Of a DNA stretch of 37,761 nt, positions 22,132 through 30,805 are shown one piece after another. A program made the position numbers and the translations under genes. Below the pieces are notes generated by a model, which did no database searches, had not been told where the DNA came from, and saw nothing but the letters and a program-made list of their open reading frames with translations. How positions within the stretch are numbered: the first letter of the stretch is position 1; every line of letters starts with the position of its first letter. Source of the DNA: Chloroflexota bacterium (GTDB taxonomy: Bacteria > Chloroflexota > Limnocylindria > P2-11E); NCBI GenBank assembly GCA_005889405.1, contig VBFY01000011.1:1-37761 (forward strand), given 5' to 3'.

Positions 22132-22742
22132 GCGAGCTTGGTGTGGTCGTCGCGGACGCCCGCGAACGATTGGTGCGGCGCGCGCGGCGCGAGGGGCTCG
22201 AAACGGTCGGCTACCGCGTCGTCGATTCGCCGCTCGGACCGCTCTGGATCGCGGTCGGGCCGCGCGGACTGCTCAACATCCACTACGGCGCCGAGCCTTC
22301 GCCGCTCGAGCTGCGACGCATCGTCCGTGCGTACGGGCCGGGCGTCCTGCCCGATCCGCGGCGCGTGGACGACGTCGCGCGCGAGCTCGATCAGTACTGG
22401 AGCGGCAAGCGCCGCGACTTCGACATCACGGTCGACCTCTCGCCGCTGACGCCGTTCCAGCGAAAGGTGCTCGCGGCGACGGCGCGCGTGCCCTACGGCG
22501 AGCTGATCACGTATGCGAAGGTCGCGCACAACGTCGGGAACGACCGCGCCTACCGCGCCGCGGCTGGAGCGATCGGGGACAACCCGATCCCGATCGTGGT
22601 CCCCTGCCACCGTGTGGTCGCGAGCGATGGGACGCTCGGCGGCTATGCCGGGGGTCTGGACGCGAAGCGCCGGCTGCTCCAGCTGGAGCGCGGCGCGGTC
22701 CCTCCGGGCGGGTGGCAACCCGCGCATCTGTCGCGCAGTTAG
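22128..22742 (+). CDS. ogt: Methylated-DNA-[protein]-cysteine S-methyltransferase
   Basis: 204 aa. The C-terminal DNA-binding and active-site domain is typical: TPFQRKVLAATARVPYGELITYAKVA, GDNPIPIVVPCHRVVASDGTLGGYAGG, with acceptor Cys160. It repairs O6-alkylguanine by irreversible transfer of the alkyl group to the cysteine. The first 30 residues (MSELGVVVADARERLVRRARREG) are an unusual lead before the N-terminal RNase-H-like domain. Translational coupling to an ECF sigma factor suggests that alkylation repair is part of that sigma factor's response. Confidence 0.93.
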   Translation: MSELGVVVADARERLVRRARREGLETVGYRVVDSPLGPLWIAVGPRGLLNIHYGAEPSPLELRRIVRAYGPGVLPDPRRVDDVARELDQYWSGKRRDFDITVDLSPLTPFQRKVLAATARVPYGELITYAKVAHNVGNDRAYRAAAGAIGDNPIPIVVPCHRVVASDGTLGGYAGGLDAKRRLLQLERGAVPPGGWQPAHLSRS

Positions 22743-22814
22743 CGCGACTACGCTCGTCTATCCGAGGCGGAGCCGTTCGTCGTATCGGTACAACTGCAAA
22801 GGGAGGCACGAGCG

Positions 22815-23150
22815 ATGTCCAAGTACGCGTTCCTGTTCATGGATGACGGCGTGGACTACCAGGGCGACCCGACGCCCGAGCAGCAGAAGGTCTACGCCGA
22901 CATCTTCAAGTGGTTCGAGGTCAACGGCTCAAAGTTCGTCGACGGCGGCGCCGAGCTGCAGCCCACGCGCACGGCGACGACGATCCGGAAAGGCACCGGG
23001 AAGGTCACCGTGGTCGATGGACCGTTCATCGAGTCGAAGGAAGCCGTCGGCGGCTACTCGATCATCGAGGCTCCGGATCGCGATGCGGCCATCGCCCTCG
23101 CCAAGACCTGGCCGGGCTATGGCATCGAGATCCGCGAAGTCCTCGAGTAG
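22815..23150 (+). CDS. YCII-related DGPF-domain protein 1
   Basis: 111 aa. It has the DGPF/YCII pattern: [12 protein letters not shown] at the start, then [17 protein letters not shown], then the eponymous [21 protein letters not shown] and [10 protein letters not shown]. These small dimeric alpha/beta proteins are commonly encoded beside ECF42 sigma genes; their biochemical role is not established. GGGAGG lies 8 nt before the ATG. It is the first gene of the module. Confidence 0.93.
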   Translation: MSKYAFLFMDDGVDYQGDPTPEQQKVYADIFKWFEVNGSKFVDGGAELQPTRTATTIRKGTGKVTVVDGPFIESKEAVGGYSIIEAPDRDAAIALAKTWPGYGIEIREVLE

Positions 23151-23171
23151 CCGCGCGAGAGGAGGAGCGAA

Positions 23172-23513
23172 ATGCCGAAGTACGTGCTCATTTTCATAAA
23201 CCAGGGGGACTGGCGGGCGAACAAGTCGGAGGAAGACCTGACGAAGATCTATGCGCCGATCAGGTCGTGGTGGGACGAGCTCGCGAAGAGCGGCGTCGGC
23301 AAAGGCGGCCAGGAGCTCAAGCCGCAGCGCACCGCGACGAGCGTGAGGCGCGTGAACGGCTCGATGAAGGTCACCGACGGACCGTTCATCGAATCAAAGG
23401 AGTCGGTGGGCGGATTCGCGCTCATCGAGGTCGACGACCTCGACAAGGCGATCGCCATCGCGAAGAGCTTTCCCGGCGGCGACGTCGAAGTGCGTCCGGT
23501 CGTGGAGCACTGA
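23172..23513 (+). CDS. YCII-related DGPF-domain protein 2
   Basis: 113 aa, a paralogue of the preceding gene with the same elements: [52 protein letters not shown] and [24 protein letters not shown] precedes the ATG. The stop codon overlaps the apparent CTG start of the ECF42 sigma gene (CTGA). The tandem copies probably arose by duplication and may form a heterodimer; this is inference. Confidence 0.93.
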   Translation: MPKYVLIFINQGDWRANKSEEDLTKIYAPIRSWWDELAKSGVGKGGQELKPQRTATSVRRVNGSMKVTDGPFIESKESVGGFALIEVDDLDKAIAIAKSFPGGDVEVRPVVEH

Positions 23514-24733
23514 GCGCGACCGAGCAGATCACGAGCGAGGCGGTCACGGCGGTCTTCCGCGAGGAGGCCGGCCGCCTGACCGCCGCGCTCGTCCGCAGCC
23601 TCGGAGACTTCGACGTCGCGGAGGAGTCGGTGCAGGACGCGCTGGTCGCGGCGCTCGAGCACTGGCCGCGCGAAGGGATACCGGCGAATCCCGGTGCCTG
23701 GCTCATGACCACGGCGCGCCGCAAGGGCATCGACCGGTTGCGACGCGAGACACGGTATCGCGAGAAGGTCGCGCAGCTGGAGGACACTCCGATGAAGCCG
23801 ACGAGCTCGATGCCGGACGAACGTCTGGAGCTGATCTTCACCTGCTGCCATCCGGCGCTCGCTCGTGAGGCGCAGCTCGCGCTCACGCTTCGTTCGGTCG
23901 CCGGCCTGACGACCGCGGAGATCGCGCGCGCATTTCTCCAGTCCGAGGCGACCATCGCCCAGCGCCTGGTCCGCGCGAAGCGAAAGATCGTCGACGCGAA
24001 GATCCCCTTCCGCGTGCCGGAGGGCCACGAGCTCCCGGATCGTGTCGGCGAGGTGCTCGCGGTCCTCTATCTGATGTTCAACGAGGGCTATCTCGCGACG
24101 GGATCGCGAGGCGCGAGCGACCGGGACCTCGCGGCCGAGGCGGAGTGGCTCACCTCGCTTCTCGCGCAGCTCATGCCCGACGAGCCGGAGGTGCTCGGGC
24201 TGCTCGCGCTCATGCGCTTCAATCTCGCTCGCGTCGACGCTCGTTTCGATGCGGACGGGGAGCTGGTGCTGCTGCGCGACCAGGATCGCGCGAAGTGGGA
24301 TCGCCGGCTGATCGAAGCGACGTTCCTACTGGTCGGCCGCTTCCTGCGCATGCGCAAACCCGGCCTGTACCAGCTCCAGGCGCTCATCGCCGGCGCGCAC
24401 GCGGACGCAAAGAGCTGGGCGACCACGCGCTGGCCGGAGATCCTGCGTTCGTACGATGCGCTGCTGGCGCTCAGCGATACGCCGGTCGTGCGACTCAACC
24501 GCGCGATCGCGCTCTGGCACGTCGAAGGCCCCGAGACCGCGCTCGCCGAGGTCGACGCGCTGTCGGGGATGCTGGGTAGCTATCACCTGTTCCACGCGAC
24601 GCGCGCGGAGCTGCTCCGCGCCCTCGGCCGAGCAGCGGACGCGCGCGCGGCCGACGAGCGTGCGCTCGAGCTGACCGAGAACCCCGCGGAGCGCGCGCTG
24701 CTCGAGCGGCGCCTGGAGCGCCGTCCTCGCTAG
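23510..24733 (+). CDS. ECF42-type sigma factor with C-terminal helical extension, probable CTG start
   Basis: 407 aa from CTG at 23510. Region 2 begins almost at once ([22 protein letters not shown]), so the next in-frame ATG, at 23706, would destroy it; no ATG, GTG or TTG lies nearby upstream. GTGGAG precedes the CTG by a few bases. Region 2 includes [39 protein letters not shown]. Region 4 is [36 protein letters not shown]. The extension starts with the hallmark LYLMFNEGY and continues as TPR-like helices to the end. This is the ECF42 architecture, which is linked to DGPF proteins and lacks a classical anti-sigma factor; the extension is thought to control activity. Confidence 0.9.
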   Translation: MSATEQITSEAVTAVFREEAGRLTAALVRSLGDFDVAEESVQDALVAALEHWPREGIPANPGAWLMTTARRKGIDRLRRETRYREKVAQLEDTPMKPTSSMPDERLELIFTCCHPALAREAQLALTLRSVAGLTTAEIARAFLQSEATIAQRLVRAKRKIVDAKIPFRVPEGHELPDRVGEVLAVLYLMFNEGYLATGSRGASDRDLAAEAEWLTSLLAQLMPDEPEVLGLLALMRFNLARVDARFDADGELVLLRDQDRAKWDRRLIEATFLLVGRFLRMRKPGLYQLQALIAGAHADAKSWATTRWPEILRSYDALLALSDTPVVRLNRAIALWHVEGPETALAEVDALSGMLGSYHLFHATRAELLRALGRAADARAADERALELTENPAERALLERRLERRPR

Positions 24734-24740
24734 CCTGTCT

Positions 24741-25040
24741 ATGTTGGCCACTCCCGTTCGTCGTGCTCATGTGCGAGTACTGCTCCACGGCGCCTACCGA
24801 GGCTTCGCGGGTGGAGCACGCGACGTCACGCTCGACGCCGCGACGCTGCGCGAGGCGCTCGAGGCGCTGGTCCGCGCGCATCCGTCGCTGGCCGAGCGCC
24901 TGCGCGACGAACACGGCCGCCTGCGCGCGCACCTCAGCCTCTTCGTCAACCAAGAGGACGCGCGCTTCGTCGGCGGCGAGGACGCTACCCTCGCGGACGG
25001 GGACATCGTTCACGTCATTCCCGCACTATCGGGCGGATGA
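24741..25040 (+). CDS. MoaD/ThiS-family ubiquitin-like protein
   Basis: 99 aa. It has the beta-grasp pattern of sulfur carriers and small ubiquitin-like modifiers: VRVLLHGAYRGFAGG, LREALEALVRAHPSLAERL, LSLFVNQEDARFV and LADGDIVHVIPALSGG. It ends in the diglycine needed for thiocarboxylate formation or conjugation. The ATG at 24741 has no SD; a later GTG could be used. The stop lies 14 bp before the start of the BNR propeller gene. No moaE or thiS-pathway gene is nearby, so a specialised partner such as the propeller is possible. Confidence 0.88.
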   Translation: MLATPVRRAHVRVLLHGAYRGFAGGARDVTLDAATLREALEALVRAHPSLAERLRDEHGRLRAHLSLFVNQEDARFVGGEDATLADGDIVHVIPALSGG

Positions 25041-25054
25041 ACAGGAGGGGTCAG

Positions 25055-26122
25055 ATGGCGAAGCAGGTCGTGTTGCTGGTCGGGACGAAGAAGGGCCTGT
25101 ACCAGGTGCGCAGCGACGCGGATCGAAAGAAGTGGACCGTGGACGGTCCGCACGAAGCGCCGGCGCCGATCCACCACGCGACATACGACCCGCGCGACGG
25201 CTCTATGTACGCCGCGATCAACTCCACCTGGGGCGGTTCGCGGATCCAATACAGCCGCGACCTCGGAAAGACCTGGCAGACGTCCAAGAACCCCGCGTTC
25301 CCCGAGGGCTCCGACCGCACGTTCTTCCAGACCTGGCACATCGAGCCTGGACACGCGAAGACGCCGAACATCCTTTGGGCAGGCACCGAGCCGGCCGCGC
25401 TCTGGAAGAGCGAGGACCGCGGTGAGACCTGGCAGCTCAACAAGGCGCTCGACGATCAGCCGTCACGCGCGAAGTGGGTGCCGGGCTTCGGCGGTATGGG
25501 ACTGCACTCGATCGCCATCGATGCCGACGAGCCAAACAAGCTGCAGGTCGGCATCAGCGTCGGAGGCGTGTACACGTCGACCGACGGCGGCGCGAGCTGG
25601 GTGCAGGACAACGCGCAGACCGGCGGCAAAGAGGACCGGCCGGACGTCTTCTACTGCATCCACAAGCTGCTGGCGCACCCGAAGACCAGCGGCGTGCGCT
25701 TCATGCGCGTGCACGTCGACGTGTTCTGGCGCGAACCCGGCGAGACCGCCTGGCGCAACCGCACCGAGGGCCTGCCGTCGACCTTCGGGTTCGCCGCCGC
25801 GATGCATCCGCGCGACCGATCGGTCGCTTACGTCATCCCGCTCGACGACACCAAGCGCACCGCGTCGCCGCCCGGTATCGGTGTGTACTCGACGAATGAC
25901 CGCGGCGCGACCTGGACCCGCAACGACCGGGGCCTACCGCCCGGCGCGGCGCTCGAGTCGGTGCGCGAGGGAATGGACACGGACCTGCTCGACCCGCTCG
26001 GCGTGTACTTCGGCACGGCAAACGGCGACGTGTGGGCCAGCCGCGACGAGGGCAAGAGCTGGGAGCGCGCCGCGCAGTACCTGCCGTACGTGACGTCGGT
26101 CCACGCCGCGACGATCGACTAG
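25055..26122 (+). CDS. BNR/sialidase-like beta-propeller protein
   Basis: 355 aa from the ATG at 25055, chosen for its AGGAGGGG site; an ATG at 25037 overlaps the preceding stop but lacks one. BNR-type blades recur: SRDLGKTWQTS, SEDRGETWQLN, STDGGASWVQD, STNDRGATWTRN and SRDEGKSWERA, all with the Ser-x-Asp-x-Gly-x-Thr-Trp Asp-box. The start VVLLVGTKKGLYQVRSD is conserved in this group. There is no signal peptide, so it is probably cytoplasmic. Asp-box propellers include sialidases, but the catalytic arginine triad was not identified and enzymatic activity is not claimed. Confidence 0.9.
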   Translation: MAKQVVLLVGTKKGLYQVRSDADRKKWTVDGPHEAPAPIHHATYDPRDGSMYAAINSTWGGSRIQYSRDLGKTWQTSKNPAFPEGSDRTFFQTWHIEPGHAKTPNILWAGTEPAALWKSEDRGETWQLNKALDDQPSRAKWVPGFGGMGLHSIAIDADEPNKLQVGISVGGVYTSTDGGASWVQDNAQTGGKEDRPDVFYCIHKLLAHPKTSGVRFMRVHVDVFWREPGETAWRNRTEGLPSTFGFAAAMHPRDRSVAYVIPLDDTKRTASPPGIGVYSTNDRGATWTRNDRGLPPGAALESVREGMDTDLLDPLGVYFGTANGDVWASRDEGKSWERAAQYLPYVTSVHAATID

Positions 26123-26154
26123 GCGAGCTCGAGCATCGCGACCGCGATTTCGCG

Positions 26155-26985
26155 CTAGTCCGCGAGCTTCAGCATCGGGATGTCCTGATGTGGCGCGCCC
26201 TCCCAGGCGTAGAACTCGAGCCCGCACACCTCGCGGAAGCCGAGCTTGGCGCAGATCGGCGCGGACGTGGCGCGGACGGCCTGGATCACAGCGGCGCGAC
26301 GTCCATCGGCGCGGGCGTCGGCGAGACGCTTCGCGACGAGCGCGCTGTAGATGCCGCGACCGCGGTGCTCGGGCACCGTCGCGGCTCCTCCGAGCAGGAC
26401 GATCGGCGAGTCCGGGAGGTACACGAGGTAGCTCCACGCGACGGGCTCGCTCCCGCCGTCGACGTACGCGAAGTACCCACGGTTCTTGACCTTGCTGTCG
26501 GTCATCGCGAGCAGCACGTTGAAGAAGCGCGCGACCTCCTCGGGCATGTCATAGGCTCGCGCCATCATCGCGCTGGCTTCCTGCGCCTCGTGCAGCGTCG
26601 CTTCGCGGATCTCGATCTTGGAATCGACCGCGATCGGAATGGCGAGGTCCGTGAGCACCATGCCAGCCATCTCGTCTTCCTTCACGAGACCACTCGCGAC
26701 GAGCCGCTGACCGAGGTCATGCGGTCGCGTGAGCGGACCGGTGACCCAGCCGTAGGCCTTGCGACCTCCCGAGTAACGGTTGCGCACCATCTTCAGCGTC
26801 GCCTCGACCGCGTCAGGTGCGATGTCCGCCATGCCGACGAGGTTCGCGAGCGGATGTGAAAGATCGGTCACGCGGCCACGCACGCCCTTGACGCCGAGAT
26901 CCTCCGAGAGACCCGATACGGGCGGGTAGACCTGAAGGCTCGACTCGATCGCGAGGATCAGCGCGTCTTCGGCGACGGTCATCAC
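26155..26985 (-). CDS. GNAT-family acetyltransferase, two-part
   Basis: 276 aa from a GTG, or 275 from the adjacent ATG at 26982. The first half (about 1-125) is helical and unlike GNAT. The second half (about 125-260) is a GNAT domain: IEIREATLHEAQEASAMMARAYD, GGAATVPEHRGRGIYSALVAKRLADAR (acetyl-CoA loop) and ATSAPICAKLGFREV. Substrate unknown. It starts one or a few bases after the FAD-subunit stop, so it is the last gene of molybdenum hydroxylase operon 2. It converges on the propeller gene. Confidence 0.9.
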   Translation of the reverse strand: MMTVAEDALILAIESSLQVYPPVSGLSEDLGVKGVRGRVTDLSHPLANLVGMADIAPDAVEATLKMVRNRYSGGRKAYGWVTGPLTRPHDLGQRLVASGLVKEDEMAGMVLTDLAIPIAVDSKIEIREATLHEAQEASAMMARAYDMPEEVARFFNVLLAMTDSKVKNRGYFAYVDGGSEPVAWSYLVYLPDSPIVLLGGAATVPEHRGRGIYSALVAKRLADARADGRRAAVIQAVRATSAPICAKLGFREVCGLEFYAWEGAPHQDIPMLKLAD

Positions 26986-26986
26986 G

Positions 26987-27958
26987 TCACGCGACGAGCG
27001 AGCGCAGCGCGCGGCGGATCAGCTCGCGAGCGAGGGTCACCTTGTAGCCGTTGTCGCGCAGCGGCTGCGCATCCGCGAGGATCGCGTCGGCCGCGGCGAG
27101 GCAGGCGTTGTCGTCGAGCACGCTTCCTTCGAGCTGCTTGTTCGCGGCAGGGACCCACCACGGACAGGGCGCCACACCGCCGAGGACGATCCGCACGTCG
27201 TGCGCCTTGCCGCCCTGGATCTTCGCCGATGCCGCCACAGACACGAGGGCGAAGCTCCAGGCCTTGCGGTCCATCGCCTTGAGGAACGCGCCGCGACGCT
27301 CGAGCGCCGAATCGGCGATCCGCACGGAGGTGATGAGCTCGCCCGCCTTGATCGCGTGCTCTTTGCGCTGCCGGCCGCTCGGCGTGATGTAGAACTGGCC
27401 GAGCTTCACCGTGCGGCGGCCGATGCTGGAGGCGATCTCGATCTCCGCGTCGTAGGCAATGAGCGCCGGGGCCAGATCGGACGGAGCGACCATCACGCAT
27501 TCGGCCGCCCCGAGGATCGCGTGGTAGCGGTTCTCGCCCTCGACCGCGAAGCAGCGCGTGCCGCCCTTGAGCCAGCAGGGCACGGCCTCGTCGCGGAAGT
27601 ACCAGCAACGGTTGCGCTGCAGAAGGTTGCCACCGACGGTGCCCATGTTGCGGAGCTGCGGTGTCGCGGCATCGCGCAACGACTCGGCGATCATCGGAGC
27701 CAGCTTTCGCAGCTGCGGCGAGGTCTCGAGATCGGAGAGCGGTGTGAGCGCGCCGATCCGCAGACCCTTCCCCTTCTCGCGGGTCCAGCCGCGTAGGCCT
27801 TCGATGCCGGTGAGGTCGACGAGCCCATCCGGTTTCGCGAGACCGCTGCGGATGAGTCCGACGAGGTCGGTCCCACCGGCGATCGCGATGGTGCCGTTCT
27901 TCAGGAGCCTCAGCGCCTCACCGAGCGCGCGCGGCTTCGCGTACGAGAACAGGCTCAT
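26987..27958 (-). CDS. FAD-binding subunit of molybdenum hydroxylase complex 2 ([4Fe-4S]-type)
   Basis: 323 aa. FAD motifs AIAGGTDLVGLIR (25-37) and QLRNMGTVGGNLLQ (101-114) are followed by Cys118, Cys128, Cys136 and Cys154. These have the same 10/8/18 spacing as in the complex 1 paralogue, consistent with an added [4Fe-4S] cluster. The C-terminal domain contains RKAWSFALVSVAASA and VLGGVAPCPW. The ATG overlaps the stop of the Mo-subunit gene (ATGA). It transfers electrons from the Fe-S clusters to NAD, quinone or another acceptor. Unlike complex 1, no Tat signal is found in this operon, so complex 2 is probably cytoplasmic. Confidence 0.93.
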   Translation of the reverse strand: MSLFSYAKPRALGEALRLLKNGTIAIAGGTDLVGLIRSGLAKPDGLVDLTGIEGLRGWTREKGKGLRIGALTPLSDLETSPQLRKLAPMIAESLRDAATPQLRNMGTVGGNLLQRNRCWYFRDEAVPCWLKGGTRCFAVEGENRYHAILGAAECVMVAPSDLAPALIAYDAEIEIASSIGRRTVKLGQFYITPSGRQRKEHAIKAGELITSVRIADSALERRGAFLKAMDRKAWSFALVSVAASAKIQGGKAHDVRIVLGGVAPCPWWVPAANKQLEGSVLDDNACLAAADAILADAQPLRDNGYKVTLARELIRRALRSLVA

Positions 27959-30240
27959 TGGATCACCGCCAGCGCCTCGAGCACGCGCGCGGGCGTCATC
28001 GGCGCGTGACGCAGCCGCACGCCGGTCGCGTTCGCGACAGCGTTCGCGACGGCAGCCGCGGTCGGGATGATCGGCGGCTCCCCGAGGCCCTTGGCGCCGA
28101 GGTTGTTCGCGCGCCGGTCGGGCCGGTCCGTGAAGCGAACCACGATCTCGGGGACATCGAGCACGGTCGGGATCTTGTACCACTCGAGATCCGCGTTCAT
28201 GACCCGTCCGAGCGAACGGTCTACGACGCGCTCCTCGCTGAGCGCGAAGCCGAGCGCCTGGATCACGCCACCCTGGACCTGCGAAGCGGCGGTCATCGGA
28301 TTCACGATGCGGCCGATGTCGTGCACCGCGACGACCTTCTCGACGAAGATCTCCCCGGTGAGCGTGTCGACCTCGACCTGCGCGAAGTGCGCGCCGAAGG
28401 TCTTGATCGCGAGGCTCTCGGGGTTCGGCCAGCGCGAGCCCTTGCCGATCACGGTGTTGTTCTCGAGCTTCTTGCTCACCTCGGAGATCGGCGTGCGCGC
28501 GCCCTTGCTCACGATGTGACCGCGCTCCATGCGTAGCTCGGTCCTCGGCACCTCGAGCACCCCGGCCGCCGCGCCGAGGAACTGCTCGCGCGCGTCGCGC
28601 GCGGCGAGCCGCACCGCCGGCCCCACCGAGGCGAGCGTGAGCGATCCGGCCGAGATCGGACCGTACGGACCTTCGGTATCCCCGATGCGGACGGAGATCC
28701 GATCGAGGTCGACGCCGAGCTCCTCGGCGCAGATCTGCGCGAGCACGGTGCGCGTTCCGGTGCCGATGTCCTGCGTCCCCGCGCGCAGGATCACCGTGCC
28801 GTCGCTGTTGAAATGGACGGTGGCATATGCGGGCGGGCCACCGCCGCCGCCCCAGATCTGTGTCCCCATGCCGATACCGCGCCTGCGGTGCGGCGCCGAA
28901 CCGCGCGTGCCACCCGCGCGGCGCTTGCTCCAGCCGATCTCGCGCGCGCCGATCGAGTAGCACTCGAGCAGCCGCTTCAGCGAATACGTCTTCGTGGTTC
29001 GCGGGTCCGTCTGCGACGCCGCGTGGCGGCGGCGCAGCGTGAGCGGATCGACGCCGACGCGCTCCGCGAGCTCGTCGATCGCCGATTCGAGTGCGAACGT
29101 GCCCTCGACGTAGCCAGGCGCGCGGAACGCCGAAAGCGAGCCCGCATTCGTCACGACGCGATACGACTTCGTTGTGAGATTCGCGAAGTCGTACAGCGTG
29201 TTCGTCGGGCCGGTCGGATTCGCGACCCAGCGTCCCTGCCCGGCGTTCGACCACGAGGTGTGGTCGATGGCCGTGATGCGCCCGTCCTTCGCTGCGATCT
29301 TGATCTTCTGCAGGGTCGCGGAACGATTGCCGGCGGCGAGGTTCTCCTCATGACGCGTGAGCACGCAACGAACGGGCCGGCTGAGCTGCTTCGCGAAGAG
29401 CGCCGCGATGATCGAGTACTTCCCCACTCCGCCTTTCGAGCCGAAGCCGCCACCCATGTAGTCGCAGATCACGCGGATCTGCGAGAGCGGGAGCAGCAGC
29501 GCTGCGCGAAGGCCCTCGCGCACGCCGAAGACGTGCTGCGTCGATTCCCAGACGGTGAGGATCTGGCCGTCCCACTGGGCGACCGCGCCGTGTGACTCGA
29601 GCGAGTTGTGCAGCTGCGTCGACGTGCGATACGTCCCCTCGACGACAGCATCGGCGTCCTTGAAGGCCTGCCGCGCCTCGCCGCGCTTCAGCGAGCCCGC
29701 GTCGAACACGTTGCCGCCATCCTCGAGCCTCGGCGCCTCGTCGGTGATCGCCTCCTCGAGATCGGTCACGTGCGGCAACAGCTCGTACTCGACCTCGATG
29801 AGCCCGAGCGCACGGACCGCGGTCTCCACATCATCGGCCGCGACGGCAGCGACCTCGTCGCCGATGAAGCGGACTTCATCGCGGAAGATGGTCTCCTCGC
29901 CGCGGAAGGCCGCCTTCGGCGAGTTGAAACGGTGCAGGACGCCGCGCACGCCGGGCAGCGCCTCGGCCTTCTTCGAGTCGATCGCGCGCACACGCGCGCG
30001 GGGGTACGGGCTCCGGAGCACGCGCGCGTGGAGCATGCCGGGGAGCACTACGTCCTGCGTGTACGTCGCTCGTCCCGTCACCCGCTGCACGCCGTCGATG
30101 CGCTTGCGCGCCTTGCCGATCTCCTCGAACTCGGCGCCCGCGGCATGTGGGGGAAGATCGCTGCCCTGAATGATCGCGAGCGACTCGAAGATCTCACCCT
30201 CGAATTCGTCGCGGCTCTTGACGACTCGCAGGCCGGCCAC
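27955..30240 (-). CDS. Molybdopterin-binding catalytic subunit of molybdenum hydroxylase complex 2
   Basis: 761 aa from a GTG at 30240 that overlaps the stop of the 2Fe-2S gene by one base (TAGTG); residues further upstream are a shadow of that gene. The motifs are canonical for xanthine-dehydrogenase-like enzymes: GRATYTQDVVLPGMLHARVLRSPYPRARV, MGGGFGSKGG, SAFRAPGYVEGTFALE, GTQDIGTGTRT and catalytic Glu721 in GLGEPPIIPT. AFRAPG excludes aerobic CO dehydrogenase. It hydroxylates an N-heterocycle, aldehyde or aromatic acyl compound; the substrate cannot be told. The neighbouring acyl-CoA and 2-oxoacid enzymes suggest a catabolic role. Confidence 0.93.
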   Translation of the reverse strand: MAGLRVVKSRDEFEGEIFESLAIIQGSDLPPHAAGAEFEEIGKARKRIDGVQRVTGRATYTQDVVLPGMLHARVLRSPYPRARVRAIDSKKAEALPGVRGVLHRFNSPKAAFRGEETIFRDEVRFIGDEVAAVAADDVETAVRALGLIEVEYELLPHVTDLEEAITDEAPRLEDGGNVFDAGSLKRGEARQAFKDADAVVEGTYRTSTQLHNSLESHGAVAQWDGQILTVWESTQHVFGVREGLRAALLLPLSQIRVICDYMGGGFGSKGGVGKYSIIAALFAKQLSRPVRCVLTRHEENLAAGNRSATLQKIKIAAKDGRITAIDHTSWSNAGQGRWVANPTGPTNTLYDFANLTTKSYRVVTNAGSLSAFRAPGYVEGTFALESAIDELAERVGVDPLTLRRRHAASQTDPRTTKTYSLKRLLECYSIGAREIGWSKRRAGGTRGSAPHRRRGIGMGTQIWGGGGGPPAYATVHFNSDGTVILRAGTQDIGTGTRTVLAQICAEELGVDLDRISVRIGDTEGPYGPISAGSLTLASVGPAVRLAARDAREQFLGAAAGVLEVPRTELRMERGHIVSKGARTPISEVSKKLENNTVIGKGSRWPNPESLAIKTFGAHFAQVEVDTLTGEIFVEKVVAVHDIGRIVNPMTAASQVQGGVIQALGFALSEERVVDRSLGRVMNADLEWYKIPTVLDVPEIVVRFTDRPDRRANNLGAKGLGEPPIIPTAAAVANAVANATGVRLRHAPMTPARVLEALAVIQ

Positions 30241-30731
30241 TACTTGGTGGCCCGCCGCGCCGCCGACATACCGGCCTTGACGATGTTCACGTACGCGCCG
30301 CAGCGGCAGAGGTTGCCGGTCACCGCGCGCCGCATGTCGTCCTCGGTGGGTTTCCCCTTCGTCCGGAGGAGAGCGACGATCGACATGACCTGTCCCGGCG
30401 TGCAGAAGCCGCATTGATATGCGTCGTGATCGATGAAGGCTTCCTGCACCGGATGGAGCTCACCATCTTTCGAGAGGCCCTCGATCGTCTCCACGCGTTT
30501 GCCCTCGCACGCGACCGCGAGCGTGATGCAGGAGTAGACCGGGCGGTCATCGACGAGCACCGTGCACGCGCCGCAGTTTCCCGCATTGCACACGAGCTTC
30601 GTTCCGGTGAGACCCAAAGGGCCACGCAGCAGCTCGAGCAGCGAGCGCTGCGGCCGCAGGTGCGCGGTCGCTCCCTGGCCGTTGACCGTGAGGGATATGT
30701 CGACAGCGTCGGGACCGCGGAATGGAGGCAT
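30240..30731 (-). CDS. [2Fe-2S] subunit of molybdenum hydroxylase complex 2
   Basis: 163 aa from the ATG at 30731; an in-frame ATG further upstream lies in the divergent promoter region. It has the standard two-cluster layout: Cys48, Cys53, Cys56 and Cys68 (CNAGNCGACTVLV), then Cys107, Cys110, Cys142 and Cys144 (CGFC...CRC). There is no signal peptide and no C-terminal extension, in contrast to the complex 1 subunit. Electrons pass from Mo through both clusters to FAD. The ATG has no SD; TACCAT lies 8 nt upstream. First gene of the operon, divergent from the 3-hydroxyacyl-CoA dehydrogenase gene. Confidence 0.94.
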   Translation of the reverse strand: MPPFRGPDAVDISLTVNGQGATAHLRPQRSLLELLRGPLGLTGTKLVCNAGNCGACTVLVDDRPVYSCITLAVACEGKRVETIEGLSKDGELHPVQEAFIDHDAYQCGFCTPGQVMSIVALLRTKGKPTEDDMRRAVTGNLCRCGAYVNIVKAGMSAARRATK

Positions 30732-30737
30732 GTCGTT

Positions 30738-30748
30738 CGATGGTATCG
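30738..30748 (-). promoter_or_regulatory. Putative -10 motif (CGATACCATCG) of molybdenum hydroxylase operon 2
   Basis: On the minus strand TACCAT ends 8 nt before the ATG at 30731, with no SD between. The 11-mer CGATACCATCG is identical to that at 33221-33231 before another start codon. Loosely, CGGACA 18 bp upstream could be the -35. Confidence 0.4.
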
Positions 30749-30805
30749 AGCATCTCGGTATGCTGTCCGCGCCCATTCGAGCCGCCAACAGGAGGGACGC
30801 ACGCC

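Noticed and set aside
26135-26150. Hairpin ATCGC-GACC-GCGAT followed by TTT as a terminator
   Set aside because: A 5-bp stem with only three T is not distinguishable from chance in this base composition.
30241-30414. N-terminal extension of the complex 2 Mo subunit
   Set aside because: The extra residues are an out-of-frame reading of the 2Fe-2S gene; the GTG overlapping its stop is the natural start.
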